Source of the DNA: Alphaproteobacteria bacterium
GTDB taxonomy: Bacteria > Pseudomonadota > Alphaproteobacteria > Rhizobiales > JAKIUO01
Reading direction: 5' to 3'
DNA length: 51,139 bases
Assembly: GCA_024280895.1 (NCBI GenBank)
Contig: JAJRPI010000039.1
Location: forward strand, 1-51,139
The position numbers and the translations under genes were made by a program. Of this stretch, positions 8,415 to 18,073 are shown one piece after another (position 1 is the stretch's first letter; every line of letters starts with the position of its first letter). The notes below the pieces were generated by a model. That model did not search any database and was not told the DNA's origin. It worked only from the letters and a program-made list of their open reading frames with translations.

Positions 8415-9515
8415 CTAGTTGGTCGCAAATTCGGGAAACAATGCGGCAAGGCCTTGTTTGGACGCATCGCAAATACCGCGCTCGGTGATGAGACCGGTGA
8501 CAAGACGCGCTGGCGTGACGTCAAAAGCGGGGTTAGCAACCGGCGTATTATCAGGGCAGATCTGCACCTGCGCCACGGTGCCATCATCAAGCTTGCCCCA
8601 GACGTTAGTGACTTCCAAACCGTCTCGCTGTTCGATGGGGATTTGCGCAACGCCGTTCGACAAGGTCCAGTCGATAGTTGTTGAGGGGAGGGCCACATAG
8701 AACGGTATATCATTATCACGCGCCGCCAGCGCCTTTAGATAGGTGCCGATCTTGTTGCACACATCACCAGAACCGGTTGTGCGGTCCGTGCCGGTGATCA
8801 CCAGATCAATATCGCCGTGCTGCATGAGATGGCCGCCAGCATTGTCAACGATCAGCTGATGGCTAATGCTTTGCTGCGCCAGTTCGAAGGCGGTCAAATG
8901 AGCGCCTTGATTGCGCGGCCTTGTTTCATCGACATATATGTGAACGCGAATATCTTCTTGTGCGGCATGATATATGGGCGAGGTGGCGGTGCCCCAGTCA
9001 ACTGTTGCCAGCCAGCCAGCATTGCAATGGGTCAAGATGTTTACGGGTTCAAACGGGCTTTTGGTGGCGGCGATCTTTTTGATCAGCTCCAGACCATGCA
9101 CGCCGATCATGCGGTTACATTCAACATCTTGCTCGCAGATTTCTTGGGCACGGGTGAGCGCTGTCTGGGGGCGTTGATTTTCAGGCAGAGGCGTTAGCAG
9201 TGCGCGCATTTCATCAAGCGCCCAGGCCAGATTGACGGCGGTGGGCCTTGTCGCCAGCAACAGATCATATGTTTGATCAAGCGACAGGTTTGATGGGTCT
9301 GCTTTCATCTGCACATAAAAGGCATAGGCTGCGGTGGCCCCGATTAGCGGTGCGCCGCGTACCCACATATCGCCAATAGCTGCGATAAATGCGTCGCGAT
9401 TATTGAGTTCAACAATCTTGAATTGATGCGGCAGCCATCGCTGATCAATGATTTTAACCAGTTGGTTTTGCTCATCAAACCAGATTGAGCGGTAATGCTG
9501 ATTGCCGACTTTCAT
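8415..9515 (-). CDS. mtnA: S-methyl-5-thioribose-1-phosphate isomerase
   Basis: 366 residues, normal length for the eIF2B-related MtnA family. It isomerises methylthioribose-1-phosphate to methylthioribulose-1-phosphate in methionine salvage. Landmarks are RGAPLIG (~53-59), the catalytic Cys164 in ILTHCNAGWLAT and the catalytic Asp244 in ITGTDRTTGSGDVCNKIGTY. The ADR of the usual GADRVAANGD segment is TDR here, so this is a somewhat divergent clade. Start ATG 9515 follows the upstream aminotransferase stop by 25 bases on the same strand, so the two probably form an operon. No other methionine-salvage gene is in the window. Confidence 0.93.
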   Translation of the reverse strand: MKVGNQHYRSIWFDEQNQLVKIIDQRWLPHQFKIVELNNRDAFIAAIGDMWVRGAPLIGATAAYAFYVQMKADPSNLSLDQTYDLLLATRPTAVNLAWALDEMRALLTPLPENQRPQTALTRAQEICEQDVECNRMIGVHGLELIKKIAATKSPFEPVNILTHCNAGWLATVDWGTATSPIYHAAQEDIRVHIYVDETRPRNQGAHLTAFELAQQSISHQLIVDNAGGHLMQHGDIDLVITGTDRTTGSGDVCNKIGTYLKALAARDNDIPFYVALPSTTIDWTLSNGVAQIPIEQRDGLEVTNVWGKLDDGTVAQVQICPDNTPVANPAFDVTPARLVTGLITERGICDASKQGLAALFPEFATN

Positions 9516-9540
9516 TTGGAGATCGTTCCCTTCAAAAGGT

Positions 9541-10854
9541 CTAGTCGAGTTTCTTTAAAACTGACCGCAAGCGATCAATCATTTTGTCTATTTGCTCAAT
9601 GGTGATGATGAACGGGGGAGACAAGGCAATGGTGTCACCGGTGACGCGGATCAACAGATTATGCTCAAAACATTCGTTAAAGGCGTCCTGGCCTCTTGAC
9701 CCAGGAGCCTTGCGACGTGGCTCCAGTTCAATCGCTCCAATCAGCCCGAGATTGCGAATATCGACAATATGAGGCAGTCCTTGAAGAGAATGCAGCGCTT
9801 GTTCCCAATAGGGTGAAAGCTCATTGACCTGGGCAAACAGATCTTCTTTTTCGTAGGTTTGCAAGGTGGCGATCATGGCGGCGCAAGCGAGGGGATGGCC
9901 GCTTGTCGTATAGCCGTGCGTGAGTTCGATGCCGTTTTCTGGCCCCTTCATAAAGGCCTCGTGAATTTTATCGGTAACCAACACGGCCCCCATGGGAACC
10001 GTGCCTGATGTCAGTCCCTTGGCCAGTGTGATCATATCTGGCAGGACGCCAAAAAAGTCTGCGGCAAACGGGGCACCAAGGCGTCCAAATCCGGTGATCA
10101 CTTCATCGAAAATCAATAATATATCGTGCTCGTCGCAAATCTCGCGCAACCTGCGCAAATAGCCCTTTGGGGGAATGAGTACTCCGGTTGAGCCGGCAAT
10201 CGGTTCAACGATCACCGCGGCAATGGCATTGGCGCCGTGGCGCTGCACGAGCGCGGTCAAGTCATCGGCAAATTCGATGCCGTGGTCTGGCAGGCCTTTT
10301 GTAAAGGCGTTGCGGGACAGATCATGAGTGTGGCACAGATGATCGGTCTGCGGCAGCAAGGGTCCATAATTCTGCCGGTTGGGGGCCAACCCACCGACCG
10401 ATATGCCGCCAAACCCGACCCCGTGATAACCGCGTTCGCGTCCCACAAGCACGGTGCGCTGTTCTTGTCCGCGTATTTGTTGATAGGCGCGGGCGATTTT
10501 GAGCGCTGAATCGACGGATTCTGAGCCAGAATTGGTAAAAAAGACATGACCAAAACCACGAGGGGCAATGTTTGTAAGCTGATTGGCGGCTTTAAAGGCT
10601 ACGGGGTGGCCTAGCTGAAATCCTGGAGCATAATCAAGTGTAGCGGCGGCTTCTTGAATAGCCTTGATAATGCGGGTGCGCCCATGCCCCGCATTGCAGC
10701 ACCACATGCCCGATGTGCCATCAAGGATCATGCGCCCGCGCGGGGTCTGGTAATACACACCCTTGGCACTGGCAAACAGTTTAGGGTTTTTTTTAAAGGC
10801 GCGATTATTGGTGAACGGCATCCAGTAAGAGCGAAGGTGATCCGATTTGTTCAT
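9541..10854 (-). CDS. Omega-amino acid--pyruvate aminotransferase (class III, PLP)
   Basis: About 437 residues. It transfers an amino group from an omega-amino acid such as beta-alanine to pyruvate. Family features are YWMPFTNNR at the N-terminus, FTNSGSESVDSALK, GYHGVGFGG, the PLP-ring Asp in LIFDEVITGFGR, the Schiff-base Lys in TLAKGLTSG and HGYTTSGHPLACAA. Overall spacing matches the beta-alanine:pyruvate aminotransferases known from Pseudomonas. I prefer the start at 10854 (MNKSDHL, with AGGGA upstream) over the in-frame ATG at 10884, which has no ribosome binding site. It lies upstream of mtnA on the same strand. The true amine donor is uncertain. Confidence 0.88.
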   Translation of the reverse strand: MNKSDHLRSYWMPFTNNRAFKKNPKLFASAKGVYYQTPRGRMILDGTSGMWCCNAGHGRTRIIKAIQEAAATLDYAPGFQLGHPVAFKAANQLTNIAPRGFGHVFFTNSGSESVDSALKIARAYQQIRGQEQRTVLVGRERGYHGVGFGGISVGGLAPNRQNYGPLLPQTDHLCHTHDLSRNAFTKGLPDHGIEFADDLTALVQRHGANAIAAVIVEPIAGSTGVLIPPKGYLRRLREICDEHDILLIFDEVITGFGRLGAPFAADFFGVLPDMITLAKGLTSGTVPMGAVLVTDKIHEAFMKGPENGIELTHGYTTSGHPLACAAMIATLQTYEKEDLFAQVNELSPYWEQALHSLQGLPHIVDIRNLGLIGAIELEPRRKAPGSRGQDAFNECFEHNLLIRVTGDTIALSPPFIITIEQIDKMIDRLRSVLKKLD

Positions 10855-11056
10855 GCCGAAATTTCCCTGTTTTGCGGGTACCATAAAACCAATAAATAAA
10901 TTTGTCCCCTGAAAAATGGAGCGTTTTTAATTTTGATTTCAACTCGCCAAAGGCCAGCAGGGTTAACGATATCATGTAGAGCTATTGGATGATTTTTACG
11001 TTTGTTTCTAAGATCTTATCTTCATAACCGGCCCTATGAGCCTAAATCGAAGGAGT

Positions 11057-11250
11057 GAGTTTTGCCATACGATCTTCGAGGAACCGAGCGTTTGCAGGCT
11101 TTTTTGCCTGCCAAGATATATTTTAATGACAAACGAGCGCGCTTCGTGCTGGATTATGTGGCGCAATATGCTGGAGATCGGTGTCTCATTTGCCCCAAGA
11201 CCTTGTAATGGTGGCAAACGGGTATTGAGGGTGGTGGAAGACACCAGCAG
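11057..11250 (+). pseudogene. Probable PilZ-domain remnant (frameshifted, internally deleted)
   Basis: A TTG-started frame after AAGGAG gives LRGTERLQAFLPAKIYFNDKR..., which looks like the start of a short alphaproteobacterial PilZ protein. A shifted frame then gives CWIMWRNMLEIGVSFAP, resembling the PilZ ending CxVVWRxxxxIGVxF. The middle (DxSxxG region) is missing. Both frames stop soon after. PilZ proteins bind cyclic di-GMP, which would fit the neighbouring exopolysaccharide genes, but this assignment rests on short motif resemblance. Confidence 0.4.
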
Positions 11251-11283
11251 CAAATAGGTATAAAATAGGTTAGGCGAAAAATA

Positions 11284-12495
11284 TCAGGTCGCCGCTTTGA
11301 ACCGGTTTTTAATCGATTGAACGAGCGCAGATTGCCTTTGTACGGCCTTGGCTTTCATCCAGAAATATCGCGGCAGTCCTCGCCATGACAAGGGGCGGCA
11401 AACTTCATGCAATGTGCCTTGTTCGATAGCAAAATATTGCTTGTAGGGCTCATCGCCAATAGTAAAATCGAAATAGTGGTAGCCGTGTTGGTGCAAGGTC
11501 TGCATGGTGCGCTCGGTGAGCAGCCGCCCGGGGGAGCACTTGCTCCATTCTCCGGTTTCATAGCCAGAGACGGTCATGCCATAATGGGAGCCATTGCCAA
11601 ATCCGCACAAGGTGGCCACTGGTTGGCCTGCGACCAGCAAGGCTGTGAAGATCACCGGGCCTTTTGAACAGCCCTTGGTAATGAGTTGCTCATAGAAGCG
11701 TTTCATATGTGGATCATCAAGCAGATAGGGAAGATCAAGGCCCGCCAATCGTTGGCGCTGCTGTGTCATGAGGGTCGAGAGCAAAGCCTTGATGTCTTTC
11801 TCGTCGCGGCACCAGACAAATGATACCTCGCCCTTTTTTTCAAGCACCCGCCAGCGGCGTCGTTGATCCTTGCGAAAATTGCGTTTCAGCGTGTTCCAGT
11901 AATCTTCCCAGCTACCCGTGATCTCGATGCCAAAATGGCATAGATTGCTGTTTTGCAGATCTTTGAGAGCGCAAAGTGGATTGGCCACATTATTGATGTG
12001 ATCAGGTATTTTTTCCAGCTTCAAAAAATCAGCTGCAGGTAGTGAGCGCGTGATGTCGCGCATCAAACCATTGAGCTGTTGCGGATCGAATTGGTGATGG
12101 GGGTCGATGAGCGGTGCATTATAGTCAGCCAGACCAAAGTCGGCAAAGGAGATGATCGAGAGATCCATTTCGAGGCGTTTTGCCAAGGGTAGCAGCAGGA
12201 CAAGTTTGCCTGATTGGCGATCTTCAACCGCGACAATCACGGCTTGCGTCTCTGCGGTATTTGTAAAGGTTTGATACCAGGTAGAGAGCCAGAATTCACT
12301 TTGGAACAGGGTCGTACCGTCCCCTTCAACCTGTTTGGCAAATGTTGCTGCGCGTTCATTCCAACTTGACCAGACATGCACCAGGTAGCCCTGACCTTGA
12401 TCGGCCAGACTGGCTTGGGCCTTTTTAAGGTTTTGGGTTCGAAACATGGCGTCAACTTCGAAAAAAGAGTCGCGATTTACCTGATTGGTTTTCAT
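11284..12495 (-). CDS. CelD/BioF2-type GNAT acyltransferase of the exopolysaccharide cluster
   Basis: 403 residues. It belongs to the FemAB-like GNAT fold often annotated as cellulose-biosynthesis CelD or BioF2-like acetyltransferase. Supporting segments are LFQSEFWLSTWYQTF (N-terminal half), SWEDYWNTLKRNFRKDQRRRWRVLEKKG (typical of the family), and the C-terminal SPGRLLTERTMQTLHQHGYHYFDFTIGDEPYKQYF. Such proteins occur in exopolysaccharide loci and probably acylate a sugar or lipid carrier. It starts 11 bases after the cupin-like gene and is the last gene of the minus arm. Its substrate is unknown. Confidence 0.8.
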   Translation of the reverse strand: MKTNQVNRDSFFEVDAMFRTQNLKKAQASLADQGQGYLVHVWSSWNERAATFAKQVEGDGTTLFQSEFWLSTWYQTFTNTAETQAVIVAVEDRQSGKLVLLLPLAKRLEMDLSIISFADFGLADYNAPLIDPHHQFDPQQLNGLMRDITRSLPAADFLKLEKIPDHINNVANPLCALKDLQNSNLCHFGIEITGSWEDYWNTLKRNFRKDQRRRWRVLEKKGEVSFVWCRDEKDIKALLSTLMTQQRQRLAGLDLPYLLDDPHMKRFYEQLITKGCSKGPVIFTALLVAGQPVATLCGFGNGSHYGMTVSGYETGEWSKCSPGRLLTERTMQTLHQHGYHYFDFTIGDEPYKQYFAIEQGTLHEVCRPLSWRGLPRYFWMKAKAVQRQSALVQSIKNRFKAAT

Positions 12496-12505
12496 GATTT
12501 ATGGC

Positions 12506-13456
12506 TCAACCATTTCCAGGGCTAAGAGTGAAGGGTGTGATATCGAGCATGTTGTGTGGATCGGCGGGGTCGAGCTTGAACTCAATCTTGCGGGCCCAGA
12601 TATGTTTTTTTGCAAGTCCGGACCGGCGCCATATCGATTGTAATATGGCTTTGGAGAGGTAGTTCATCCCGGCTGTACTGTTACTTTTTGGCGCAAATCC
12701 AAATTTGCGCAACAAGGCATTGGCAAAGCGCACCTTGTAAATGCGCTCAATTTCGCTGGTCCAGTGTTCGGTGGTGATAGAAACGCAAAGGCTGTCATAG
12801 TTCTCGACGCGATGCGGGGCAAATTGTGGCCAATGGGCCATCATGCCCGGCTCCATGTCTGCGACCAGTGCGTGATCATCAAACCATTGCTCAAACGGAA
12901 CCTCTTCTTCAGTTTCCTGCATGATCACCTTGTCCAGTGTGTCGTCTGGCATGAAGGGGGCGACCGGTGGATATATATAGGCTTTTTTGCGCCCTCTGAT
13001 ATGCCACAAGGATTGGCCGGGGACATCGCAATGATAATAGGTCTGGGCACCAGGAGAGGTGATCAACATGGTCATTTCGGAGTTCTTGACCTTAAGATCT
13101 GGTACATTGACCTGCATTTCCTCAAATAGCTGGTCGGCCAGTTCTTTGAACCGGGCGCTGTTTTTAGGCAGGTTACGCAGATTGATCCATAAAAAACCTT
13201 CTTTGATGGCTCTAAGGACCTCTGCGCCAGTGGCATCGCCAATATCTCCTTCGCGCCATTTATGATGGTGGTCCTGATCTTGGCGACCGGGGATGACCAG
13301 TGAGTAATCAGCGCGAGGATAGTTTTCAATCAGCTCGGCAAGCCCCTCATCGGTGAACAAGGGAGACTTGTGAAGATTGTGCTGTTGGATCACCGGAATT
13401 TGACCCCAGAGACGAGAATGCTCTGGCTTCCAATTGTCGAAGATTGTTTGTGTCAT
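12506..13456 (-). CDS. JmjC/cupin-like protein in exopolysaccharide cluster
   Basis: 316 residues. The core YYHCDVPGQSLWHIRGRKKAYIYPP (~150-174) followed by MMAHWPQFAPHRVEN (~215-229) fits a double-stranded beta-helix with the His-x-Asp...His iron triad of JmjC-like 2-oxoglutarate oxygenases. No signal peptide is present. ATG 13456 has AGGTGAG upstream. It lies between the glycosyl-1-phosphate transferase and the CelD-like gene on one strand, so it may modify a polysaccharide or precursor. Family members are usually annotated only as cupin-like; hydroxylase activity is an inference. Confidence 0.65.
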   Translation of the reverse strand: MTQTIFDNWKPEHSRLWGQIPVIQQHNLHKSPLFTDEGLAELIENYPRADYSLVIPGRQDQDHHHKWREGDIGDATGAEVLRAIKEGFLWINLRNLPKNSARFKELADQLFEEMQVNVPDLKVKNSEMTMLITSPGAQTYYHCDVPGQSLWHIRGRKKAYIYPPVAPFMPDDTLDKVIMQETEEEVPFEQWFDDHALVADMEPGMMAHWPQFAPHRVENYDSLCVSITTEHWTSEIERIYKVRFANALLRKFGFAPKSNSTAGMNYLSKAILQSIWRRSGLAKKHIWARKIEFKLDPADPHNMLDITPFTLSPGNG

Positions 13457-13538
13457 GGTCTCACCTTTTATTCCTGCATTTCATTTGGGTATTTTAATGC
13501 AAAATGGATGCCGTTTTAACGGATAGCTCGCGCCAATA

Positions 13539-14999
13539 TTAATGGGCGTTATGGTAGGCTTTTCGTGAAAACAAGGTCATCCATATGAGCTTGATATCGA
13601 GGACGAAGGACCAGTTGTCGATATAGTGCAGATCATGCTCGACCCGCAGACGAATTTTTTCGTCCGTATCGGTGGGGCCACGATAGCCGTTGACCTGAGC
13701 CAGCCCTGTTATGCCTGGCTGGACATTCATGCGGCGGGCATATTGGGCGATTTTTTTGGTGAATTCCTGATCATGGGCAACCGCATGGGGGCGCGGGCCA
13801 ACCAGCGACATATCTCCTTTAAGGACATTCCACAGTTGCGGCAGTTCATCAATATTCCATTTACGCATGAAGCGGCCAAATCTGGTTACGCGCGGATCAT
13901 TGGCAACAACCTGTTTCACATCATCGCCATTTTCCATCACCGTCATGGTGCGAAACTTGACGATTTCGAATGGCTCTTGATTAAAGCCATAGCGTGTTTG
14001 GTGGAACAAGGCGGGGCCGGGGCTATCGAGTTTTGTTATAATCGAAAACAATAGCAAGAAAGGCGACAACAGGGTCAGGCCGGCGATCGAGGCGAGAATA
14101 TCAAAAGCCCTTTTCAGAGCGATTTCCATTTTTGATAGCGGTGGGCGTATCAAATTGAGCGTGGCAATCGATCCAAGCTTGGTCAACCGAGCATCAATGA
14201 AGCGGTCGAAAATTGCCTGCGGACCGAGATGAATGGAAACAGAACTGGTGGCAAATTGCTCAACGCAGTGCTCGATGAGCGAGCTTCGCGACCATGGAAG
14301 CAATAAGATGACATCGTCTATGCGATCCTGACGGGTCAGCGATAAGGCGTCATCCAGGATTTTTTCCAGCTTGCGACCATCTCCTTTTTGAGCCGAACCA
14401 TCGAAGTGCTCGTCCAGGATAATCGAATGATTGACCCGCAAGCCGTGGTTCCATGGCTGAAACTGGGTCTGGAAATCTTTTATTTTTGCCTCCGTGCCTA
14501 CCAGCATGACCTGACGGGCGGCGATGCGACCGGTTTTGCATCCCAATGTTACTTGCCTTGCCAGTTGGGCACGCAACAAGGCGATGGCAGCAAACCCTGC
14601 AAAATAGAATAGCACCACCGTGCCACGAGAGAATATATCGGTTGATTTGGTCAAAAATCCCAGGGCAAACATACTGAAAAAGGCATAATTCCAGATAAAG
14701 AACAGGCTGGGGATACGCGCATCGTTTGAGATATAGCTGGCAAGATTGTATTTTTCACGGAACAAGAAAGGCAGTGTAAAGAATAAAGCTACGATTAGTC
14801 CGGCTTCCAAAAACAGCATGAGTGGTCCCATATCGCCATAGGCTGCATAATGATAGCCCGTACCGGTGAGCACTGACATCGCGACGATGGCGCCGATGTC
14901 CGCGGCAAACGCCATGGGACCAAATAGATAGGGATGAAAGAGCATTAAATCACTGCTGTTGGTGATTCTGCCGGGTACGCGTTGGGAGATATCAGACAT
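13539..14999 (-). CDS. Undecaprenyl-phosphate glycosyl-1-phosphate transferase (exopolysaccharide priming enzyme)
   Basis: 486 residues, the length of the WcaJ/ExoY-type polyprenyl glycosylphosphotransferases. Four or five N-terminal membrane segments (~28-140) are followed by a CoA-binding-like central domain ([10 protein letters not shown]) and the C-terminal bacterial sugar transferase domain: [12 protein letters not shown] with its membrane hairpin, [31 protein letters not shown], and [15 protein letters not shown]. It loads the first hexose-1-phosphate onto undecaprenyl phosphate at the inner membrane. It is divergent from the Wzc-like gene across a 460-bp regulatory gap and heads the minus arm. 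Confidence 0.92.
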   Translation of the reverse strand: MSDISQRVPGRITNSSDLMLFHPYLFGPMAFAADIGAIVAMSVLTGTGYHYAAYGDMGPLMLFLEAGLIVALFFTLPFLFREKYNLASYISNDARIPSLFFIWNYAFFSMFALGFLTKSTDIFSRGTVVLFYFAGFAAIALLRAQLARQVTLGCKTGRIAARQVMLVGTEAKIKDFQTQFQPWNHGLRVNHSIILDEHFDGSAQKGDGRKLEKILDDALSLTRQDRIDDVILLLPWSRSSLIEHCVEQFATSSVSIHLGPQAIFDRFIDARLTKLGSIATLNLIRPPLSKMEIALKRAFDILASIAGLTLLSPFLLLFSIITKLDSPGPALFHQTRYGFNQEPFEIVKFRTMTVMENGDDVKQVVANDPRVTRFGRFMRKWNIDELPQLWNVLKGDMSLVGPRPHAVAHDQEFTKKIAQYARRMNVQPGITGLAQVNGYRGPTDTDEKIRLRVEHDLHYIDNWSFVLDIKLIWMTLFSRKAYHNAH

Positions 15000-15460
15000 G
15001 ATAAATTACCTGAATGCACTACTGAGAGCATCTATTAAATAGCCACAACAATCGTTTCAACCGTGTTTTGAAACGGGACTTGCCAATGGGATATGCAAGG
15101 AACGTGCGAGGTTGCTATTGATATAAATGAGGATTACGTTTGTTGATTACGATCAGCCACTTATTCACGTTATATGGTAATAATACAACTAAAAATAGTT
15201 AAATATATTTCATCTGCGACGGGCATACGCACTATATTGTGCGATACTCAGATAGATCTCCTGTGTATCATGTATTAATATGATACAACTTCCCATCTAT
15301 TGATGGTTGTTAACCATAATGATCACAAAAACACAATATCCAAGTATCAGGCATAGATATTGCTATCTGTTGGTCTAGTAGATTGCTTATCAATCCGTTA
15401 ACGAATGTTAAGCCGTACGATTTGGAACAAGTGTTTAGTTCAGGAAAAAGTATCAGTCTT
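15000..15460. promoter_or_regulatory. AT-rich divergent control region of the exopolysaccharide cluster
   Basis: A 380-460-bp AT-rich stretch between the two arms. It contains an interrupted palindrome GTATCAT (15265-15271) / ATGATAC (15280-15286), a smaller CCATC/GATGG repeat near 15292-15305, and GGTTGTTAACC just after it. These are plausible operator sites for both promoters. No protein-coding potential beyond a weak TTG-started extension of the Wzc-like frame. Confidence 0.45.
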
Positions 15461-17710
15461 ATGGGTATCAGCAATTTTGACGAATTAAATCGAGATTTTA
15501 CCTCAGGTGGGTACACAGATAATATGGGAGGTGCCTATCAATCTGTGGATGAATTGGATCGCGGTCTCGATATCACCGGATTTTTCAGGATTTTAAAGCA
15601 GCAATGGTTGTTGATTGCCATGATGACCATATTGTCTCTGGCTGCAGCGACTGCTTATTCGATGACGGCAACGACCAAATTTACGGCCTCCTCCAAAATA
15701 TTGATCAACCCGCAACCCAAACGCGTTTTTGGTTCTGACTATATTCCGCAAGACGGCAATACCAATCAGATATTGATCGAGAGCCAAACTCGGGTTATTT
15801 CGTCAAATGCTGTGCTTGAGCGGGTCGTCAAAAGTGAGAATCTGATCTCCGATCCAGAATTTTCAGGTGCTGCCGAGCCAGGTTTGACTGATTGGCTAAA
15901 GCGCCTGGTCGGTATGCAGACTGAACGTCATGAGGTGATCGAGACACCGGCACGCATGCAAGAAGCGTTGCGCCGTCTATATGAAAAGCTTGCTGTTAAA
16001 CGTCCCTCGCAGACCTATATTGTGGAAGTGGCGGTCAGTTCGAGAGATGCTGCAAAGTCAGCCAGGCTATCGCGGGCGGTTTCAGACGCATATATTACTG
16101 ATCAGGAAGAAACCCAAGACAATAACATTCATCAGATTTCCCAGCTTTTGCAAGGGCGTCTGGCGGCACTACGCGCCAAAGTGCTCGAAGCCGAAACCAT
16201 GGCTCAAACGTTCAGGCAAGAAAATGATATTGTTGCCGCAGATGGATCTTTGGTCAATGAGCGCCACCTGTCTCGTCTCAATGACGAGTTGCTGGCCGCG
16301 AAAAACCGTATGGCAGGGGCGGAAGCAAAATCTGCAAAAGTGCGCAGCCTGCTGCGTTCTGGTACCATCCCTGAGAACTTTGACGAAGCCATCAAGTCTC
16401 GTGTGATTGCCAGCCTGCGCGATCAGTATGCGGCAACGGCGCGCCGTGAAAGTCAGCTCGCCAGTGTGCTGGGTGCTCGTCATCCGCAGCTGATTTCAGC
16501 CAGAGCAAGAGTGTCGCGCTCGCGGCAATTGATCAATGCTGAATTGCGGCGCATTGCCAATTCATTACAGGCCGACCTTGGTGTCGAAAAAAGACGTGTC
16601 GCTGCGCTTGGCAAGCGTTTGAGCAGATCACGCGGTGTGACAGATGTCACGAATACCGCCCGGGTTCAACTGGCTGCACTCGAACGCGAAGCCAATGCCA
16701 CGCGGACGGTTTATGAACGGGTTTTGGCAAAAGCGCGCGAAGCCAATGCGCAGGAAAAAATAAATCTGATTGATGCAAGAGTCATTTCCTATGCCAGTAC
16801 GCCTTTGTGGGCCAGTTGGCCTAAAAAGAAGATCATTTTGCCCCTGGCATTGATGCTTGGTCTTGGCCTTGGTCTGGCAGGTGCGCTGGTCAATGATTAT
16901 CGCCAGGATCGTTTTATCAATGGTGCCGAAATTGAACGAGCGCTTGGATTACCTATCATCGGGTCGATCCCGAATTTCACACAAAGTGCATTTTCATCCC
17001 TGCGGTCCTTGTTCCGCCGTCAAACAGGTAATGCTGCGGAGCAAAGCTCTTATTATCGGTTGTATCTGGAGCTTGCCAAAGTCGGCTCTCCCTATGCAAC
17101 ATCTGTGATTGGCCTCGTGCGTAATCTATTGAAGCTGAAACATCCTCAGACTATGTCTCTGGCTGACACACATAGCGTTATGCTGGTGTCGTCAACCGAT
17201 CATGAGGGAAGCTCGTCAGTTGCCTGGAGCGCAGCGATCTCTGCGGCCATGCAAAAGCGCAAGGTTTTGCTGATTGATGGCGATGGCGGCAATGGGGAGT
17301 TGTCCGAGACGCTGGCTCCCGACAACAAAGAAGCTCTTCGTAATGTCCTGTCCGGGGAGGGCAAACTCGCCGATCTCATTGTACAGGACAAATCGCTTGG
17401 CTTGTCATTCCTGCCGATTGTTACAGCCGGTACAAAGCGCCAGGCCATTCATTGGGGCGACTATCAGACCTTGCTCGCGCAACTGCCGCAGATCAGCAAG
17501 GATTACGATCTGGTCGTGGTTGATGGCGGTGCTATTTTGAATTCCGGGCTAGCGCATTTGCTCGTCGATGTGGTTGATAGTGTGGCCGTTGTAGTGCGCA
17601 CTGACGGCACCAGCCGCCAGACCGTCCATGCGGCCTTGCGTGCCCTTGATGCCCCCGTCAGTAAAATGCGCGGCGTCATCGTTTCAGCGGTCGATCCAGA
17701 GACAGTTTAA
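15461..17710 (+). CDS. Wzc/GumC-like polysaccharide chain-length protein with degenerate tyrosine-kinase domain
   Basis: About 749 residues from ATG 15461. The frame is open back to a TTG at 15383, and ATG 15523 is also possible, so the start is uncertain. Order of parts: Wzz domain with a first membrane segment (QQWLLIAMMTILSLAAATAYS), a long coiled coil (ARMQEALRRLYEK to the ARVQLAALEREANATRTVYERVLAKA region), a second membrane segment (IILPLALMLGLGLGLAGALV), and a cytoplasmic P-loop-like domain. The Walker A is degenerate: HEGSSSVA replaces PGEGKST, so the Lys is lost. The A' motif reads LLIDGDGG and Walker B VVVDGGA. No Tyr-rich tail is present. Probably a chain-length/export scaffold without kinase activity. 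Confidence 0.88.
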   Translation: MGISNFDELNRDFTSGGYTDNMGGAYQSVDELDRGLDITGFFRILKQQWLLIAMMTILSLAAATAYSMTATTKFTASSKILINPQPKRVFGSDYIPQDGNTNQILIESQTRVISSNAVLERVVKSENLISDPEFSGAAEPGLTDWLKRLVGMQTERHEVIETPARMQEALRRLYEKLAVKRPSQTYIVEVAVSSRDAAKSARLSRAVSDAYITDQEETQDNNIHQISQLLQGRLAALRAKVLEAETMAQTFRQENDIVAADGSLVNERHLSRLNDELLAAKNRMAGAEAKSAKVRSLLRSGTIPENFDEAIKSRVIASLRDQYAATARRESQLASVLGARHPQLISARARVSRSRQLINAELRRIANSLQADLGVEKRRVAALGKRLSRSRGVTDVTNTARVQLAALEREANATRTVYERVLAKAREANAQEKINLIDARVISYASTPLWASWPKKKIILPLALMLGLGLGLAGALVNDYRQDRFINGAEIERALGLPIIGSIPNFTQSAFSSLRSLFRRQTGNAAEQSSYYRLYLELAKVGSPYATSVIGLVRNLLKLKHPQTMSLADTHSVMLVSSTDHEGSSSVAWSAAISAAMQKRKVLLIDGDGGNGELSETLAPDNKEALRNVLSGEGKLADLIVQDKSLGLSFLPIVTAGTKRQAIHWGDYQTLLAQLPQISKDYDLVVVDGGAILNSGLAHLLVDVVDSVAVVVRTDGTSRQTVHAALRALDAPVSKMRGVIVSAVDPETV

Positions 17711-17806
17711 TATATCTCGCGGCTATTCGCGCTAACGCGCGGCCTCCGATGGGGCGCGCAATGCGCGGCGGCCGCTTGGCCTTGCCGAAGGGTATTTCGG
17801 ATTTCT
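17711..17806 (-). repeat. Multi-hairpin intergenic element, copy L
   Basis: Reads on the minus strand. It carries AAGGCCAAGCGGCCGCC, stem GCGC-ATT-GCGC, ATCGGAGG, stem CGCGC-GTTA-GCGCG (17728-17741), then ATAGCCGCGAGATATA. It begins immediately after the Wzc-like stop codon and lies in inverted orientation to copy R, sharing a perfect 22-bp arm (17767-17788). Confidence 0.8.
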
Positions 17807-17892
17807 TTTCTGAATAGTAAAATTATATTGTACAACGAGTGCCCTGGATATCGGACTCGCGGAACCGAATGTGTGAGAACTCGTATATATAT

Positions 17893-17990
17893 AGAATACC
17901 GATGTACGCATCGGCAAGGCCAAGCGGCCGCCGGGCTGTGGCCCGCCGTATCGGAGGCCCGGCGTCAGCCGGATTAGCCGTGAGATAAAT
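17893..17990 (+). repeat. Multi-hairpin intergenic element, copy R
   Basis: Same element as copy L on the opposite strand, separated by about 86 bp. Its arm 17911-17932 is the exact reverse complement of 17767-17788. Stem 1 is GGGC-TGTG-GCCC (17933-17944) and stem 2 is CCGGC-GTCA-GCCGG (17959-17972). Stem sequences differ from copy L but stay complementary. Confidence 0.8.
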
Positions 17991-18073
17991 CAAAAGCGCA
18001 TCGCGCCCAGCCTATGAATTGGCGCGGCTCGTGCATATAGTGGGACACAGTTAGTTGCAACAGGGCGTGCTCG

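Larger units (their letters stand above)
17711..18073. other. 363-bp gene-free spacer inside the plus arm
   Basis: Occupied mostly by the inverted pair of multi-hairpin elements with an AT-rich centre (17807-17892). Any transcript from the Wzc-like gene into the polymerase gene must cross this large potential stem-loop, so it may attenuate or process the message. A possible minor promoter in the AT-rich centre cannot be excluded. Confidence 0.5.
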
